A DNA stretch of 64,000 bases from Planctomycetaceae bacterium (GCA_012719125.1 JAAYAY010000040.1:56141-120140), one strand, 5' to 3'; shown: positions 8,838 through 20,800, counted from the first letter of the stretch. Notes: generated by a model from the sequence alone, not told the origin. Program-made: numbers and translations.

Positions 8838-9404
8838 TCAGTCGAACGCTCGCGCCAGTTCGTCAAGAACGGCCTGTTCGGATTTGGAAATCCGCTTGCC
8901 CAACCCGAGGATGCCGCCGCTCGCCTCGGCGACGGCCCTGGTTTGGCCCAACAAGTCTTCGCGCAACTCGGCCTTGGCCTGCGGGGTGAGAACCTCGCAA
9001 AGGGCGCTAATGTAGTCGTACCATACGCCGGCCAATTTCTTGTCGGGCTTCTGCTGGAGCCATGACTCCAGCAGGTCGTGACCCGGATGCCCTTCCTTCA
9101 AGCCGAGTTGTTCGGCAGACGCCAGTACGGCCGCGCGTTCTCGGTCGTCGAGCGTTCCGTCGGCCCAGGCGACCGCCACCAGGGGAACGAGCGACAAGGC
9201 CGTCAGCGTCTCTGCCGAAATCCGGAGCCGGTCCAGTTGATCGAGCAGATCCTCATGTTGAATCCCGGAAACCTCCGCCAGGGCCTTCTTTCGCTCCATG
9301 GTGGCGGTCTTCTCTCGCATGGCGCGGATCAGCTCCAGGTCTTTCTTGCGAAAGAATTCCTCCTCGAGTTCGTTGCGTCGGCCCGCAAAACCACCCTTTC
9401 CCAT
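8838..9404 (-). CDS. TerB-like (tellurite resistance TerB fold) protein
   Basis: The 188-residue product starts MGKGGFAGRRNELEEEFF at 9404, chosen because GAGGG lies 7 bases upstream; an ATG 36 bases further out lacks this. The N-terminal third is charged and probably helical (RKKDLELIRAMREKTATMERKK). The central part has the TerB-type signature VPLVAVAWADGTLDDRERAAV, which in this superfamily binds divalent metal through acidic residues. Cytoplasmic function is unknown; the family is linked to metal or phage stress in some bacteria. It is convergent with the upstream epimerase. Confidence 0.7.
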   Translation of the reverse strand: MGKGGFAGRRNELEEEFFRKKDLELIRAMREKTATMERKKALAEVSGIQHEDLLDQLDRLRISAETLTALSLVPLVAVAWADGTLDDRERAAVLASAEQLGLKEGHPGHDLLESWLQQKPDKKLAGVWYDYISALCEVLTPQAKAELREDLLGQTRAVAEASGGILGLGKRISKSEQAVLDELARAFD

Positions 9405-9752
9405 CGTTGTTCCCTCGTGTGAGCGACCGTCCAGCCTCATTTGTGCGTCTAGCTGGTAGATTTTTTTCGTCCGCCTGCCCTATTGTATGCCCGGCCAGTC
9501 AAAACCCTATCAAATCTGTCGACCCCAGCCAAGGCATCCTCGCTACTCCCACACTTCGTCCTGAACCCTGGCTCTTCGAGCCGGCGCCAGCAGTGATAGC
9601 ATGCCAAACCGCATTTGACGAAAAACTTTCAAACAGTCCTCGGCAAAAATGGGGCGCTGGCGGTATAATCATCGACTCGCACCGCGCGGTCGCCCCCTGC
9701 GGCACAACGGGGGTGAGTTTGATCACAACTCAAGCTGATTGGGAGGGAACCC
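9405..9752. other. Intergenic region between divergent genes
   Basis: About 350 bases separate the TerB-like gene (leftward) and the alpha-CTD gene (rightward). No repeat, RNA gene or coding frame was recognised. Confidence 0.5.
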
Positions 9753-10052
9753 ATGTCGCGAACACGCGTCCCGTTGCCGAAAGCCGATCTTCGCCGCAAG
9801 CGTTTTGCCGAAGTGCTTGATCTCCCCGTGGCCCAGTTGAACCTGCCGGTCCGCACGGTCAATTTCCTCGAAGACGACGGCGTGCTCGTGGTCAAGGACC
9901 TGCTGAACTGCACGCGCGAGCGTTTGCTCGGCATTCCGAACTTCGGCGAGAAAGCCCTCGAGCAGGTCTTTCAAGCGCTCCACGACGTGGGCCTGGCCTG
10001 CACGATCCAGGAAGGCGGCCAAGGTCGTTGGACTTACGTGGGAGACGTGTAG
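9753..10052 (+). CDS. Free-standing RNA polymerase alpha C-terminal-domain-like protein
   Basis: This 99-residue protein resembles only the C-terminal domain of RpoA, without the dimerisation domain. The core VAQLNLPVRTVNFLEDDGV, then VVKDLLNCTRERLLGIPNFGEKALEQV, matches the alpha-CTD pattern with its helix-hairpin-helix around NFGEKAL. In RNA polymerase this domain binds UP-element DNA and activators. Here it may act as a small DNA-binding or polymerase-interacting regulator; this is inference. ATG at 9753 follows GGGAGGGAACCC. Confidence 0.8.
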   Translation: MSRTRVPLPKADLRRKRFAEVLDLPVAQLNLPVRTVNFLEDDGVLVVKDLLNCTRERLLGIPNFGEKALEQVFQALHDVGLACTIQEGGQGRWTYVGDV

Positions 10053-10067
10053 GCGCCTTGCCGTCCG

Positions 10068-13000
10068 TCAGGCGCCCTTGTCGCGCTTTCCCAACCGCAT
10101 GATCACATAGAAGAAAACCGGGGTCAGTACGACGCCGAAGACGGTGACGCCGATCATCCCGCTGAACACCGCCGTGCCCAGCGAACGCCGCATCTCGGCC
10201 CCTGCACCGCTGCCCAGCAGCAGCGGCACCACCCCCAGGATGAAGGCGAACGACGTCATCACGATGGGCCGCAGCCGCATTCGGGCCGATTCGACGACCG
10301 CCTCGCCAAGCGGCTTCCCCTGGTCCAGCAACTGCTGGGCAAACTCGACGATCAGAATGGCGTTCTTCGCAGCCAGCCCCACGAGGACCAGGAAACCGAT
10401 CTGCACGAAGATGTCGACGGGCAGCCCTGCAATCAGCATTCCCACGACCGCCGAGAGCAGGCACATCGGCACGACGAGAATGACGGCCATCGGCAGCTTC
10501 CAGCTCTCGTACTTCGCGGCCAGGACGAGGAAGATCAACGCGGTTCCGATGGCGAAGACGTAAATCGCCACATTCCCGGCCTTGATCTGCAAGTAAGTGA
10601 TCTCCGTCCATTCGCTGGTCGTGCCGGTGCTCTCAGCCAGGTTGTCCATGAACTGGATCACCTCGCCGGAACTGGTCCCCGGGGCCGGATTGCCAATCAC
10701 CGGGGCAGAAGCATACGTGTTGTAGCGCATCACGATCGCCGGCCCGCCGACGCTCTGGGGGTCGATGAGAGTTGACAACGGCACCATCTTGTCTTGATCG
10801 TTGCGGACCTTGAGTTGCTGAAGGGCTTCGATTCGCGTGCGATCCTTCGGGTCGGCAAGGAGGTTCACCTGCCAGGTGCGGCCGAAGGCATTGAACAGGT
10901 TGACGAAGTAGCCGCCCATGTAGACTTGCAGCGTGTCGTTGGCATCTTGCAGGGCGACTCCGAGGGACTGGCATTTCGTGCGGTCGATGTCCAGGAAGAT
11001 CTGCGGCACGCCGGCGCGAAACATGGTGAACACGCCGCTGGTTCTCGGATCCTGGTCGGCCTGCGCGACGAGTGCGTCCGTCTGTTCCTGGAGTTCGTCC
11101 AGGTCGACGAATCCGCGCTGCTCGATTTGGAGTTTGAACCCGCCGCCGCTGCCCAGGCCCTGAATCGGCGGCGCCCGAAAGACCTGGACTTCCGCCTCGT
11201 CGATTTCGTCGTTGAAGCGGCGGCGCAACTCCTGGGCGATTGCCTGGTCGTACAATTCGGGACTGTGCCGTTCCTCAAAACCGTCGAGGATCAGGAAGCT
11301 CGAACCGTAGTTCGAACCATTGGCGTTCAGGAGGAACGACTGCCCGGCGACCGAAAGCGAATGGGCGATGCCGGGAACGCCGCCCTTGACGCCTTCCGCG
11401 GTCGTGTCGCCCAGGGCGATCCGGGTGACCTTTTCCATCACCCGTTGGGTCCGCTGCACGGAGGCCGCGTCGGGAAGTTGCACGTTGACGAGCAGATAGC
11501 CCTGGTCCTGAACGGGAATGAAGTCCTTGGGGGCCGCATTGAACGACCAGCCGGTCGCGCCGAGCAATGCCCCGTAAATCAGCAGGATGAGGGCACTGGA
11601 GCGAACCGTCTTGCCGACGCCCCACCCGTAGGCCTCGGTGAGCTTGTCGAACACGCGATTGAACCCGCCGAACAATCGCGAAAGAACCGCGTTGACGGGC
11701 CCGATCACCAACCGGCCGATGACGCCGCCGAGGATCGCTCCGGGCACCGTCAGGGCGAAGAACACGGACCACGACAATTCGGCATGCTCTTCCTCGCCGC
11801 CCGCCAGTCCCAGTTGGGCCGCGAAGAACCGCTTGGCGGCCCACACGGAGAGCAACCCGCCCAGGATGACGAAGATCCACCAGGGCAGGGCCTCGCGGCG
11901 GGGATGGCCGTGCTCGTCGAGGTTCTGCTGCTGGAAGATCGCCACCGCCCGGGAGGGTGTGAGCGTCATGGCGTTGATGGCCGAGATGACCATGGCCGCC
12001 GCGATCGTGATGGCGAACTGGCGGAAGAACTGGCCGGTCACTCCGGGCATGAACACGCTCGGCAGGAAAACCGAGCAAAGCACGAGCGTGATGGCGATGA
12101 TGGGCCCCGTGATTTCCGCCATAGCCTTGATCGTGGCGCTCTTGGCGTCCAGCCCGAACGACATCTGCCGTTCGACGTTTTCGAGGACCACGATCGCGTC
12201 GTCGACCACGATGCCGATGGCCAGCACCATGCCGAACAGGGTCAGGTTGTTGAGGCTGAATCCCAGCAGGGCCATGACGGCGAAGGTTCCCACCAGCGAG
12301 ACGGGAACGTCGATCATGGGGAGAATCATGGCCCGCCAGTCCTGCAGGAACACAAGCACCACGATGGCCACCAGAATCACGGCGTCGCGCAAGGTCTTGA
12401 AAACCTCTTCGACCGATTCCTCGATGAACGGAGTTGTGTCGTAGACGATGCGGTAATCGAGCCCGGCAGGAAAGTCTTGCTTCAACTCGGCCACTCTGGC
12501 CTTGACCGCATCGGCCACGTCGAGGGCGTTGGACCCGGGCAGTTGAAACACGGCCAGTCCGATGGCGGGCTTCCCGTCGAGCTGGCAAATCTGGTCATAT
12601 TGCTGAGCCCCCAGTTCGATCTCGGCCACGTCGCGCAACCGCACCACCTGGCTCGAAGCAAAGCCTTCCCGGTGGTCGCCCCGGGAGGCTTTGAGGATGA
12701 TCTCGCCGAACTGGTCGGGGTCGGTCAACCGGCCCAGCGTCGACATGGTGAACTGGAACTGTTGGCCGTCCGGAACGGGTTGCTGCCCGATCTGGCCGGC
12801 CGCCACCTGCACGTTCTGAGCCTGAACGGCGCGGACGACGTCGGAGGTCGTCAGGTTGCGTGCGGCCATCTTCTGCGGATCGAGCCAGACTCGCATGCTG
12901 TAGTCGCGCTGGCCGAGGTAGGCCACGTCGCCCACCCCGTTGATCCGCAGCAACTCGTCCTTGATCTGAGTAGTGGCGTAGTTCGACAGGTACAGGTCGT

Positions 13001-13451
13001 CGTAACGGCCGTCCGGTGAAATCAGGTTGATTGCCAGCAGGATGCTCGGCGACTTCTTCTTCGTCGAGACGCCCTGCACCTGCACCTGGGAGGGCAACAG
13101 CGGCATGGCGAGCGAAACGCGATTCTGGACGAGGACCTGGGCCATGTCCAGATCGGTGCCCAGGTCGAAGGTGACCGTCAGGTTGTAGACGCCGTCGTTG
13201 GTGCACTGCGACGACATATACAGCATGTTCTCCACGCCGTTGACCTGCTGCTCGATGGGAGCGGCCACGCTCTCGGCGACCACCTCGGCGTTGGCCCCCG
13301 GATACATGGCCGTCACCTGCACGGTGGGCGGCGTGATGTCGGGGTACTGGGCGATCGGCAGTCGAAAGGCGGCCACGGCGCCGATCAGCAGGATGACGAT
13401 CGACACGACCCAGGCAAAGACCGGACGTTCAATGAAAAACTTCGCAAACAT
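10068..13451 (-). CDS. RND efflux transporter permease (HAE1 family), with extra insert
   Basis: This 1127-residue inner-membrane pump belongs to the AcrB/MexB type, which exports drugs or hydrophobic compounds using proton flow. The N-terminus KFFIERPVFAWVVSIVILL, the porter repeats and the TM4 proton-relay acids in IGIVVDDAIVVLENV are present. It is 80-100 residues longer than AcrB. The extra length lies between TM6 (LTPSRAVAIF) and the linker FGGFNRVFDKL, about residues 515-590, and holds two more hydrophobic stretches (WWIFVILGGLLSVW and VFFALTVPGAILGG). Its adaptor is encoded just upstream. No outer-membrane channel gene is adjacent. Confidence 0.92.
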   Translation of the reverse strand: MFAKFFIERPVFAWVVSIVILLIGAVAAFRLPIAQYPDITPPTVQVTAMYPGANAEVVAESVAAPIEQQVNGVENMLYMSSQCTNDGVYNLTVTFDLGTDLDMAQVLVQNRVSLAMPLLPSQVQVQGVSTKKKSPSILLAINLISPDGRYDDLYLSNYATTQIKDELLRINGVGDVAYLGQRDYSMRVWLDPQKMAARNLTTSDVVRAVQAQNVQVAAGQIGQQPVPDGQQFQFTMSTLGRLTDPDQFGEIILKASRGDHREGFASSQVVRLRDVAEIELGAQQYDQICQLDGKPAIGLAVFQLPGSNALDVADAVKARVAELKQDFPAGLDYRIVYDTTPFIEESVEEVFKTLRDAVILVAIVVLVFLQDWRAMILPMIDVPVSLVGTFAVMALLGFSLNNLTLFGMVLAIGIVVDDAIVVLENVERQMSFGLDAKSATIKAMAEITGPIIAITLVLCSVFLPSVFMPGVTGQFFRQFAITIAAAMVISAINAMTLTPSRAVAIFQQQNLDEHGHPRREALPWWIFVILGGLLSVWAAKRFFAAQLGLAGGEEEHAELSWSVFFALTVPGAILGGVIGRLVIGPVNAVLSRLFGGFNRVFDKLTEAYGWGVGKTVRSSALILLIYGALLGATGWSFNAAPKDFIPVQDQGYLLVNVQLPDAASVQRTQRVMEKVTRIALGDTTAEGVKGGVPGIAHSLSVAGQSFLLNANGSNYGSSFLILDGFEERHSPELYDQAIAQELRRRFNDEIDEAEVQVFRAPPIQGLGSGGGFKLQIEQRGFVDLDELQEQTDALVAQADQDPRTSGVFTMFRAGVPQIFLDIDRTKCQSLGVALQDANDTLQVYMGGYFVNLFNAFGRTWQVNLLADPKDRTRIEALQQLKVRNDQDKMVPLSTLIDPQSVGGPAIVMRYNTYASAPVIGNPAPGTSSGEVIQFMDNLAESTGTTSEWTEITYLQIKAGNVAIYVFAIGTALIFLVLAAKYESWKLPMAVILVVPMCLLSAVVGMLIAGLPVDIFVQIGFLVLVGLAAKNAILIVEFAQQLLDQGKPLGEAVVESARMRLRPIVMTSFAFILGVVPLLLGSGAGAEMRRSLGTAVFSGMIGVTVFGVVLTPVFFYVIMRLGKRDKGA

Positions 13452-13538
13452 GGTTCCTCCGAATCACCCGGCCGGATATCGACGCCACTTCAGCCCCATG
13501 AGCGGTCCTCAGGAGGCAACCTTTTCTGTCCGCCGGCC

Positions 13539-14768
13539 CTAGGGATTGCCGTCGGAATCGTCGCGCACTTCAACCTTCATCCCCGGGTGCACTCGCTGCA
13601 GCCCTCCGACGATGACCTGGTCGGCCGCCGTGATGCTGTCGATCGTGTCCGGATCGCCCTCACCGGCCGGACGGAGCCCGTCGGCCGTGCGAACCATCTT
13701 CTCGGGAAAGACGACCTGCATTCCGTCGGCCTGTTCCGGGCCAAGGGTAACGGGCCGATATTCGACGACGTTGCCCTCGCCCACGACCAGCAGGTACTTG
13801 CGGCCCAAGTCGGCGCCCACGGCCGCCTGCGGCACGACCAGGGCCTTGTAGGGCGGGCCGATCGGCAACCGGACCCGAACGAAGAGCCCAGGGCGGAGAA
13901 GGTGAATGTTTCGCCCCTTCACCTCCGGATTGGGAAACTCTCCCCGCACCTGGACCGTCCCCATCGAGGTATCTAACTGGTTGTTGATGAAGTCGATCCG
14001 GCCTTCGTGGGGGAATTCGCTGCCTTCGTCGGCCAATCCGAGCTGGACGGGGATCACCTGTTCTTCCTTCTCCGTGGGGATCTTGCCGTCACTGACAAGC
14101 CGTTCAACACGGAGTATGGTCCGCTCATCCACGTCGAAATAGACGTGGATCGGATCCTGGGAGACCACCGTGGTCAGCAACGTGTTGTCTTGGGTCACCA
14201 GATTTCCGACGGTCAGCAGATCGCGCCCCACCACGCCGTCGATGGGCGAGATGATATCTGTGAACTCGAGGTTGAGCTTGGCCGACTCGGAGTTGGCCTT
14301 TGCCGCTGCCACGGCGGCCTCCGATTCGCTCTTGTGGGCGATGTCACGGTCGATTTCCTGCTGGGTGATGGCGCCCGGCGTTTTCGCGACCTCGAGGGAA
14401 CGCCGGTAATTCGCCTCGGCAAGCTGCAACCGGGCCTCGGCGAGACGAACCTGTCCCTCGGCCGCATCGAGCGTCGCCTGGTAGGGCCGCGGATCGATTT
14501 TGAACAATCTGGCCCCTGCCTTAACCTTCGCTCCCGGCTCGAAATCGATCGATTCCAGATAGCCGGTCACCCGCGACTGCACCTCGACCGACTGGGCGGC
14601 TGCCGTACGACCGGTGAAGTAGGCACAATCGGCAACCTCGCGTTCGGCCGGATGTACGGCACGCACTTTCGGTGTTTCGGTTGTTGCAGGCTGCACCGGT
14701 TGTTCGCAGCCTGAACTGAGGATTGCAGCGATCAGGACCGGGAAAAGAATCGTCAAGTATTTGAACAT
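13539..14768 (-). CDS. RND efflux periplasmic adaptor (MFP/HlyD-type lipoprotein)
   Basis: The 409-residue product starts at ATG 14768 (MFKYLTILFPVLIAAILSSGC), which gives a lipoprotein signal with the lipidated Cys in LSSGC; an ATG 39 bases upstream would spoil this signal. The mature part has the lipoyl-like hairpin halves (VEVQSRVTGYLESIDFEPGAKVKAG split by a coiled coil, then TDIISPIDGVVGRDLLTVG) and a beta-barrel domain. It bridges the inner-membrane pump encoded 87 bases downstream and an outer-membrane channel. The two genes form an operon. Confidence 0.9.
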   Translation of the reverse strand: MFKYLTILFPVLIAAILSSGCEQPVQPATTETPKVRAVHPAEREVADCAYFTGRTAAAQSVEVQSRVTGYLESIDFEPGAKVKAGARLFKIDPRPYQATLDAAEGQVRLAEARLQLAEANYRRSLEVAKTPGAITQQEIDRDIAHKSESEAAVAAAKANSESAKLNLEFTDIISPIDGVVGRDLLTVGNLVTQDNTLLTTVVSQDPIHVYFDVDERTILRVERLVSDGKIPTEKEEQVIPVQLGLADEGSEFPHEGRIDFINNQLDTSMGTVQVRGEFPNPEVKGRNIHLLRPGLFVRVRLPIGPPYKALVVPQAAVGADLGRKYLLVVGEGNVVEYRPVTLGPEQADGMQVVFPEKMVRTADGLRPAGEGDPDTIDSITAADQVIVGGLQRVHPGMKVEVRDDSDGNP

Positions 14769-15169
14769 GGCACGAAGACCACCCTGGAAAGAATCTGCCT
14801 CATCCATTCACCACGGCGAAAGGTGGGAATCCAAATCTCTGGGGAATCATAGGTTACGCTGTGAACAGTGCCGGGGGCGGGAAGCGTCGGCCTGGTTCTC
14901 GAGATACAGTTCGACCATCCGTATCGCGTTCCGAGACGAGGAAGCCCGGTCCCGGATGAAACATGACGAAACCGATCATTTGTGAACAGCCCCCCCTCGG
15001 ATGTAGTAGTGCTCCGTATTCCGTTTGAATTGCGCTATCCGAGCGGATAGGCTATGGGTTTGCCGTTTTCGCGCATAGCTGGCTCTCGCGAGAGGGCCGA
15101 GTGCCAAAAACCATCAGGCCGTCCGGCCAAGCGTCATCCGCACAGAGGATCCTGTTTGGGAGAAGACTC
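14769..15169. other. Divergent intergenic region with a small palindrome
   Basis: This 400-base stretch separates the efflux operon (leftward) from an oxidoreductase gene (rightward). A perfect 7-bp inverted repeat CTATCCG-AG-CGGATAG lies at 15035-15050 and could be an operator half-site pair. Nothing else was recognised. Confidence 0.5.
15035..15050. promoter_or_regulatory. Possible operator palindrome CTATCCGAGCGGATAG
   Basis: A perfect inverted repeat with 7-bp arms and a 2-base centre, 120 bases upstream of the oxidoreductase start and 270 bases upstream of the efflux adaptor start. Size and symmetry fit a dimeric repressor site, but no partner regulator is identified here. Confidence 0.3.
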
Positions 15170-16684
<1,515 letters not shown>

Positions 16685-16719
16685 CCCGTCCCGCGCTCCT
16701 GTTCACAAGTTTCTGTTAC

Positions 16720-16760
16720 GCACCTCGGCGGGGCACCGCACCCGCCGAGGTGCTCTGTTT
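16720..16760 (+). terminator. Rho-independent terminator after the oxidoreductase
   Basis: A perfect 13-bp GC-rich stem (GCACCTCGGCGGG at 16720-16732 and CCCGCCGAGGTGC at 16741-16753) with an 8-base loop is followed by TCTGTTTCTT. It lies 36 bases past the stop codon. Confidence 0.85.
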
Positions 16761-17211
16761 CTTGGCGATCTGCTTGCCGTTCCACAGTTCGCTCGCAAAC
16801 TGACGTTCTGTGCCGCAACGCTTCGGCGAGCGGGGTGAACCGGACGTGGGACGACGACCAACACTCCGGCTGGGTTGACGCAGACTGGGCCGGAGTGTTA
16901 GGTTCGTCCGATGATATTGGACGGTTGCCGACTTTTCTTGCGCGGTGTTGCTCACGCCGGCTCCCGCGCAACCTAAACTTAAGGGACACGGTGCGACCCT
17001 GGGCACGGAGGACTTGGTCGGGAAGAAGTGTCAGCATCGGAACAGAAGTCGCGGGACTTCCCCCATTCGGGCGGGGCTCTTCCCCGCACGATCGGCCGGC
17101 TTTTTCGCTGTCTTTCGCCCCAGGTAGCTTGGTGTTTTCGTCCACCCGCCCAAACCGTCTCCTACGTATTTCGGAAAACGACACGTCCCCGGCAATAAGG
17201 ATATCGAAACC
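16761..17211. other. Upstream region of the hydrogenase operon
   Basis: About 450 bases with no convincing coding frame. The hydrogenase operon promoter should lie here. No clear sigma-70 pair or known redox-regulator palindrome was identified by eye. Confidence 0.45.
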
Positions 17212-17727
17212 ATGTCCGTCGGTGAGAACCCCTGTGCAGGGTGCCAAGAAGCAACCGAAGAGCAAATGCTGGCTCAGTTGGACGACGTCCTGGCCGAGTA
17301 TTTGGATACCCCCGGTGCTTTGATCCCGGTACTCCAGATCACCCAGTCGATTTTCGGCTATCTGCCGGAATCCGCCCTTCGCAGGATCAGCGTTGCCCTC
17401 AAGAAGCCCTACAGTGAAGTGGCCGGCGTCGTCGGTTTTTATTCGTTCTTCACGACGGTGCCCCGCGGCCGCCATATTGTCCGCGTGTGCATGGGCACGG
17501 CATGTTACGTTCGCGGCGGCAAGGAGGTGCTCTCCGCGTTGAAGGCGGCGCTCCGGGTCGAAGTGGGCGAAACCACTTCAGATCGGCGGTTCTCGCTCGA
17601 CGTGGGACGCTGCTTCGGAGCCTGCGGCCTGGCCCCGGTCATCATGATCGACGACGACGTGCATCAACGCGTGCGGCCTTCTCGAGTCCCCCAGATTCTC
17701 GACCAGTACCGCACCGGCGACGACTGA
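17212..17727 (+). CDS. hydC: HydC-like [2Fe-2S] subunit of [FeFe]-hydrogenase (NuoE-type)
   Basis: This 171-residue protein has the NuoE/24-kDa thioredoxin-like [2Fe-2S] fold. Ligands are visible as CMGTAC (two Cys) and CFGACG (two Cys). The N-terminal helical part (LPVLQITQSIFGYLP-like, residues about 42-57) is also typical. In trimeric hydrogenases this subunit passes electrons between the flavin subunit and the hydrogenase subunit. The position directly before HydB-like and HydA-like genes decides against a complex I assignment. ATG at 17212. The downstream spacer of 146 bases holds two hairpins. Confidence 0.88.
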   Translation: MSVGENPCAGCQEATEEQMLAQLDDVLAEYLDTPGALIPVLQITQSIFGYLPESALRRISVALKKPYSEVAGVVGFYSFFTTVPRGRHIVRVCMGTACYVRGGKEVLSALKAALRVEVGETTSDRRFSLDVGRCFGACGLAPVIMIDDDVHQRVRPSRVPQILDQYRTGDD

Positions 17728-17750
17728 ACCATGACCAAATAGCCTTGCGA

Positions 17751-17821
17751 AAAAGGTGACAGTCACCTTTTGTGCGAAGCACCCGAAGGGCCGTTCCGGC
17801 AAAAGGTGGCTGTCACCTTTT
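17751..17821. repeat. Two AAAAGGTGAC/GTCACCTTTT hairpins between hydC and hydB
   Basis: A perfect 10-bp palindrome AAAAGGTGAC-A-GTCACCTTTT lies at 17751-17771 and a second, AAAAGGTGGCTGTCACCTTTT, at 17801-17821. They are nearly direct repeats of each other. The stems are followed by T-runs, so they could attenuate or protect the transcript between the first and second hydrogenase genes; they also resemble dispersed palindromic repeats of planctomycetes. Confidence 0.8.
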
Positions 17822-17873
17822 TCCTCCTGGAAACACACAACTCAGTCCAGTTTGTCCTGCAAAGAGGCAGCAA

Positions 17874-20800
17874 ATGAGCGAGCCACTGGCAAACATCGAG
17901 GAACTCACAGCACTTCGGGACCGCATCCGCGAAGAGAAAGCGGCCCAGGCGGCGAGCGGCTGCACTCCGATTCGCATCTGTCTTGGAGCCAGTTGCATCG
18001 CCTCCGGGGCACTCGAAGTGCAGCAGGCCATGCAAACCGAACTGGAAGCCGCCGGATTCGGCGACCGGGCCACCATCCAGGAGGTCGGCTGCCTGGGGCC
18101 CTGTTCCGGCGGACCGGTGGTGGTCGTCGGCGACGTGCTCTATGAGAACCTCAAGCCCGAGCATTGCGGCGAAATCGTCCGCTCCCATCTCGTCAAAGGC
18201 CAGATCGTCGAACGGCTGGCGCACCGCCGTCCCGACGGGCGAATCGTGGCGAAGCTCGACGATATGGAGTTCTTCCGCCGCCAGACCAAGATCGTGCTCA
18301 GTCGTTGCGGGCGGATCGATCCCAAAAAGATCGAAGACTATATTGCCGAGGACGGCTACCAGGCCCTGGCCCGAGCACTCCAGGCCGCCGACCCCGACGC
18401 CGTGCTGAACGAAATGAAGGCCTCGGGCCTTCGAGGACGCGGCGGGGCCGGCTTCCCCACGTATCGCAAATGGCTGTTCACGAAGAACGCCGAGGGGGAG
18501 CGGAAGTTCGTGGTCTGCAACGCCGACGAAGGCGACCCCGGCGCCTTCATGGATCGCAGCATTCTGGAAGGCGATCCTCACTCCGTGATCGAGGGCATGG
18601 CCGTCGCCGCCTTCACCATCGGGGCGACTCAAGGCTACATCTACGTTCGGGCCGAGTATCCCCTGGCCGTCCAGCGCCTCCGGATCGCCCTGGGCCAGGC
18701 CCGCGAGCGAGGTCTGTTGGGCAAGAATATCCTGGGCAGCGGCCTCGATTTCGAGCTGGAAATCCGCATGGGCGCCGGCGCCTTCGTCTGCGGCGAAGAA
18801 ACGGCGCTGCTCACCTCGATCGAAGGCAACCGGGGCGAACCCCGCCCGCGGCCTCCCTTTCCGGCCCAATCGGGTCTCTGGCACAAGCCGACTCTGCTCA
18901 ACAACGTCGAGACCTACGCCAACGTCCGAGCCATCCTGCTCAACGGGGGAGAATGGTACGCCTCGCTCGGCAACGAGAAGAGCAAGGGCACCAAGGTCTT
19001 TGCCCTGGCCGGAGCCATCAAGAACTCCGGCCTGGTGGAAGTCCCGGTCGGGATGCCGCTGGGCGATCTGATCTACGATATCGGTGGCGGAACCTCGTCG
19101 AGCAAGGAGTTCAAGGCGGCCCAGATCGGCGGCCCTTCCGGCGGCTGCATCCCCAAGCACCACCTCAACGTCCCCCTCGACTACGAGTCGCTCTCCGAAC
19201 TGGGAGCCATCATGGGCTCCGGCGGCCTGATCGTCATGGACGAGGATAGCTGCATGGTCGACGTCGCCCGCTACTTCCTCGAATTCGTCCAGGAAGAATC
19301 GTGCGGCAAATGCGTTCCCTGCCGCGTGGGAACGAAGCGCATGCTCGAAATCCTCAACCGCATCTGCAGCGGCCAGGGCAAGGAATCCGACGTCGAACAA
19401 CTCATCGACCTGGGCGAGATGATCAAGGAGACCTCGCTCTGCGGCTTGGGCCAGACGGCGCCCAACCCCGTCCTCTCCACCATCCGCCATTTCGGCCACG
19501 AGTACGTCGAACACATTCGCGACAAGCACTGCCGCGCGGGGGTCTGTCCCTCGCTGGTCTACGCGCCCTGCTCGAGCGCCTGCCCGGCCAACGTCGACAT
19601 CCCCGGTTACGTCTCTCTCGTCTACGAAAAGCGCTACGCCGAGGCGCTCAAGCTGCACCGCGAGAAGAACCCGTTCCCGGCCATCTGCTCGCGGGTCTGT
19701 TTCCACACCTGCGAGGATAAGTGTCGCCGGTCGATGATCGACGAGCCGGTCTCGATTCGCGGCATCAAGCGGTTCATGGTCGATCAAGAGGTTACCATCC
19801 AACTCCCCGAGATCCGGGAGAACCTGGAAAACTCGCGACGCAAGATCGCCATCGTCGGAGCGGGGCCGGCCGGTCTCTCCTGTGCCTACTTTCTGGCTCG
19901 CCTTGGATACCAGCCGCGAATCTACGAGGCGGAGCCGCGCCCCGGCGGCATGCTCGTGCAGGCAATTCCCTCCTATCGGCTGCCACGCGAAATCGTCGCC
20001 CGTGAAGTCCGCATGGTCGAGAATATGGGCGTCGATATTTTGACCGATTCAGTCTTGGGCCGCGATTTCACGCTTAAGTCGCTGCGAGGCGAAGGCGTGG
20101 ACGCGGTCTTCCTCGGGGTGGGCGCCCCGCAGGGCGTCGGCCTGGGAATTCCCGGCGAGCATGCAGACGGGATTACCGACGCGCTCAATTTCCTCCGCAC
20201 CTACAACCTCCGCGGCTCCGCCAAGATCGGCAAAAACGTCGTGGTGATCGGCGGCGGAAACTCGGCCATCGACGCCGCCCGCACCGCCGTCCGGCTCGGC
20301 GCCGAATCGGTGACGGTCGTCTATCGGCGCAGCCGCGAAGTGATGCCCGCCTACAAAGAAGAGATCGAAGAAGCGATTCACGAAGGCGTCAAGCTGCAAT
20401 TGCTTACCGCGCCGGTCGACGTGGTGGTCGAGGGCGGCCGAGTGGCCGGCATCCGCTGCCGGCCCATGCGGCTCGGCCAGTTCGACGGCACCGGACGCCG
20501 GCGGCCAGAGGAGGGCGGCGACGTCTTCACCATACCCGCCGACGAAATCCTCGTCGCCATCGGCCAGTCGCTCTCGACCGCCGGGTTCTGCGACGAGATT
20601 GGCGTAGAGACTCAGCGGAACGGTTTTCTGATTGCCGACCCGGTCAGCGGTCAGACGTCGCAGAAGTGGATCTTCGCCGGCGGCGACGCGGTCAGTGGAC
20701 CGTCCAGCGTGGTCGAAGCCGTGGCGGCAGGCGAGCGGGCGGCCGTCGGCATCGACAAGTACCTGACCGGCAGCGAACACGCCTTCTGGCGCGAAACCAA

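Noticed and set aside
10794..13019. 741-residue antisense frame over the RND pump gene
   Set aside because: Shadow of a GC-rich gene; no domain content.
17763..19802. 679-residue antisense frame over the HydB-like gene
   Set aside because: Shadow of the third codon position in GC-rich DNA; the sense strand carries complete flavin and Fe-S motifs.
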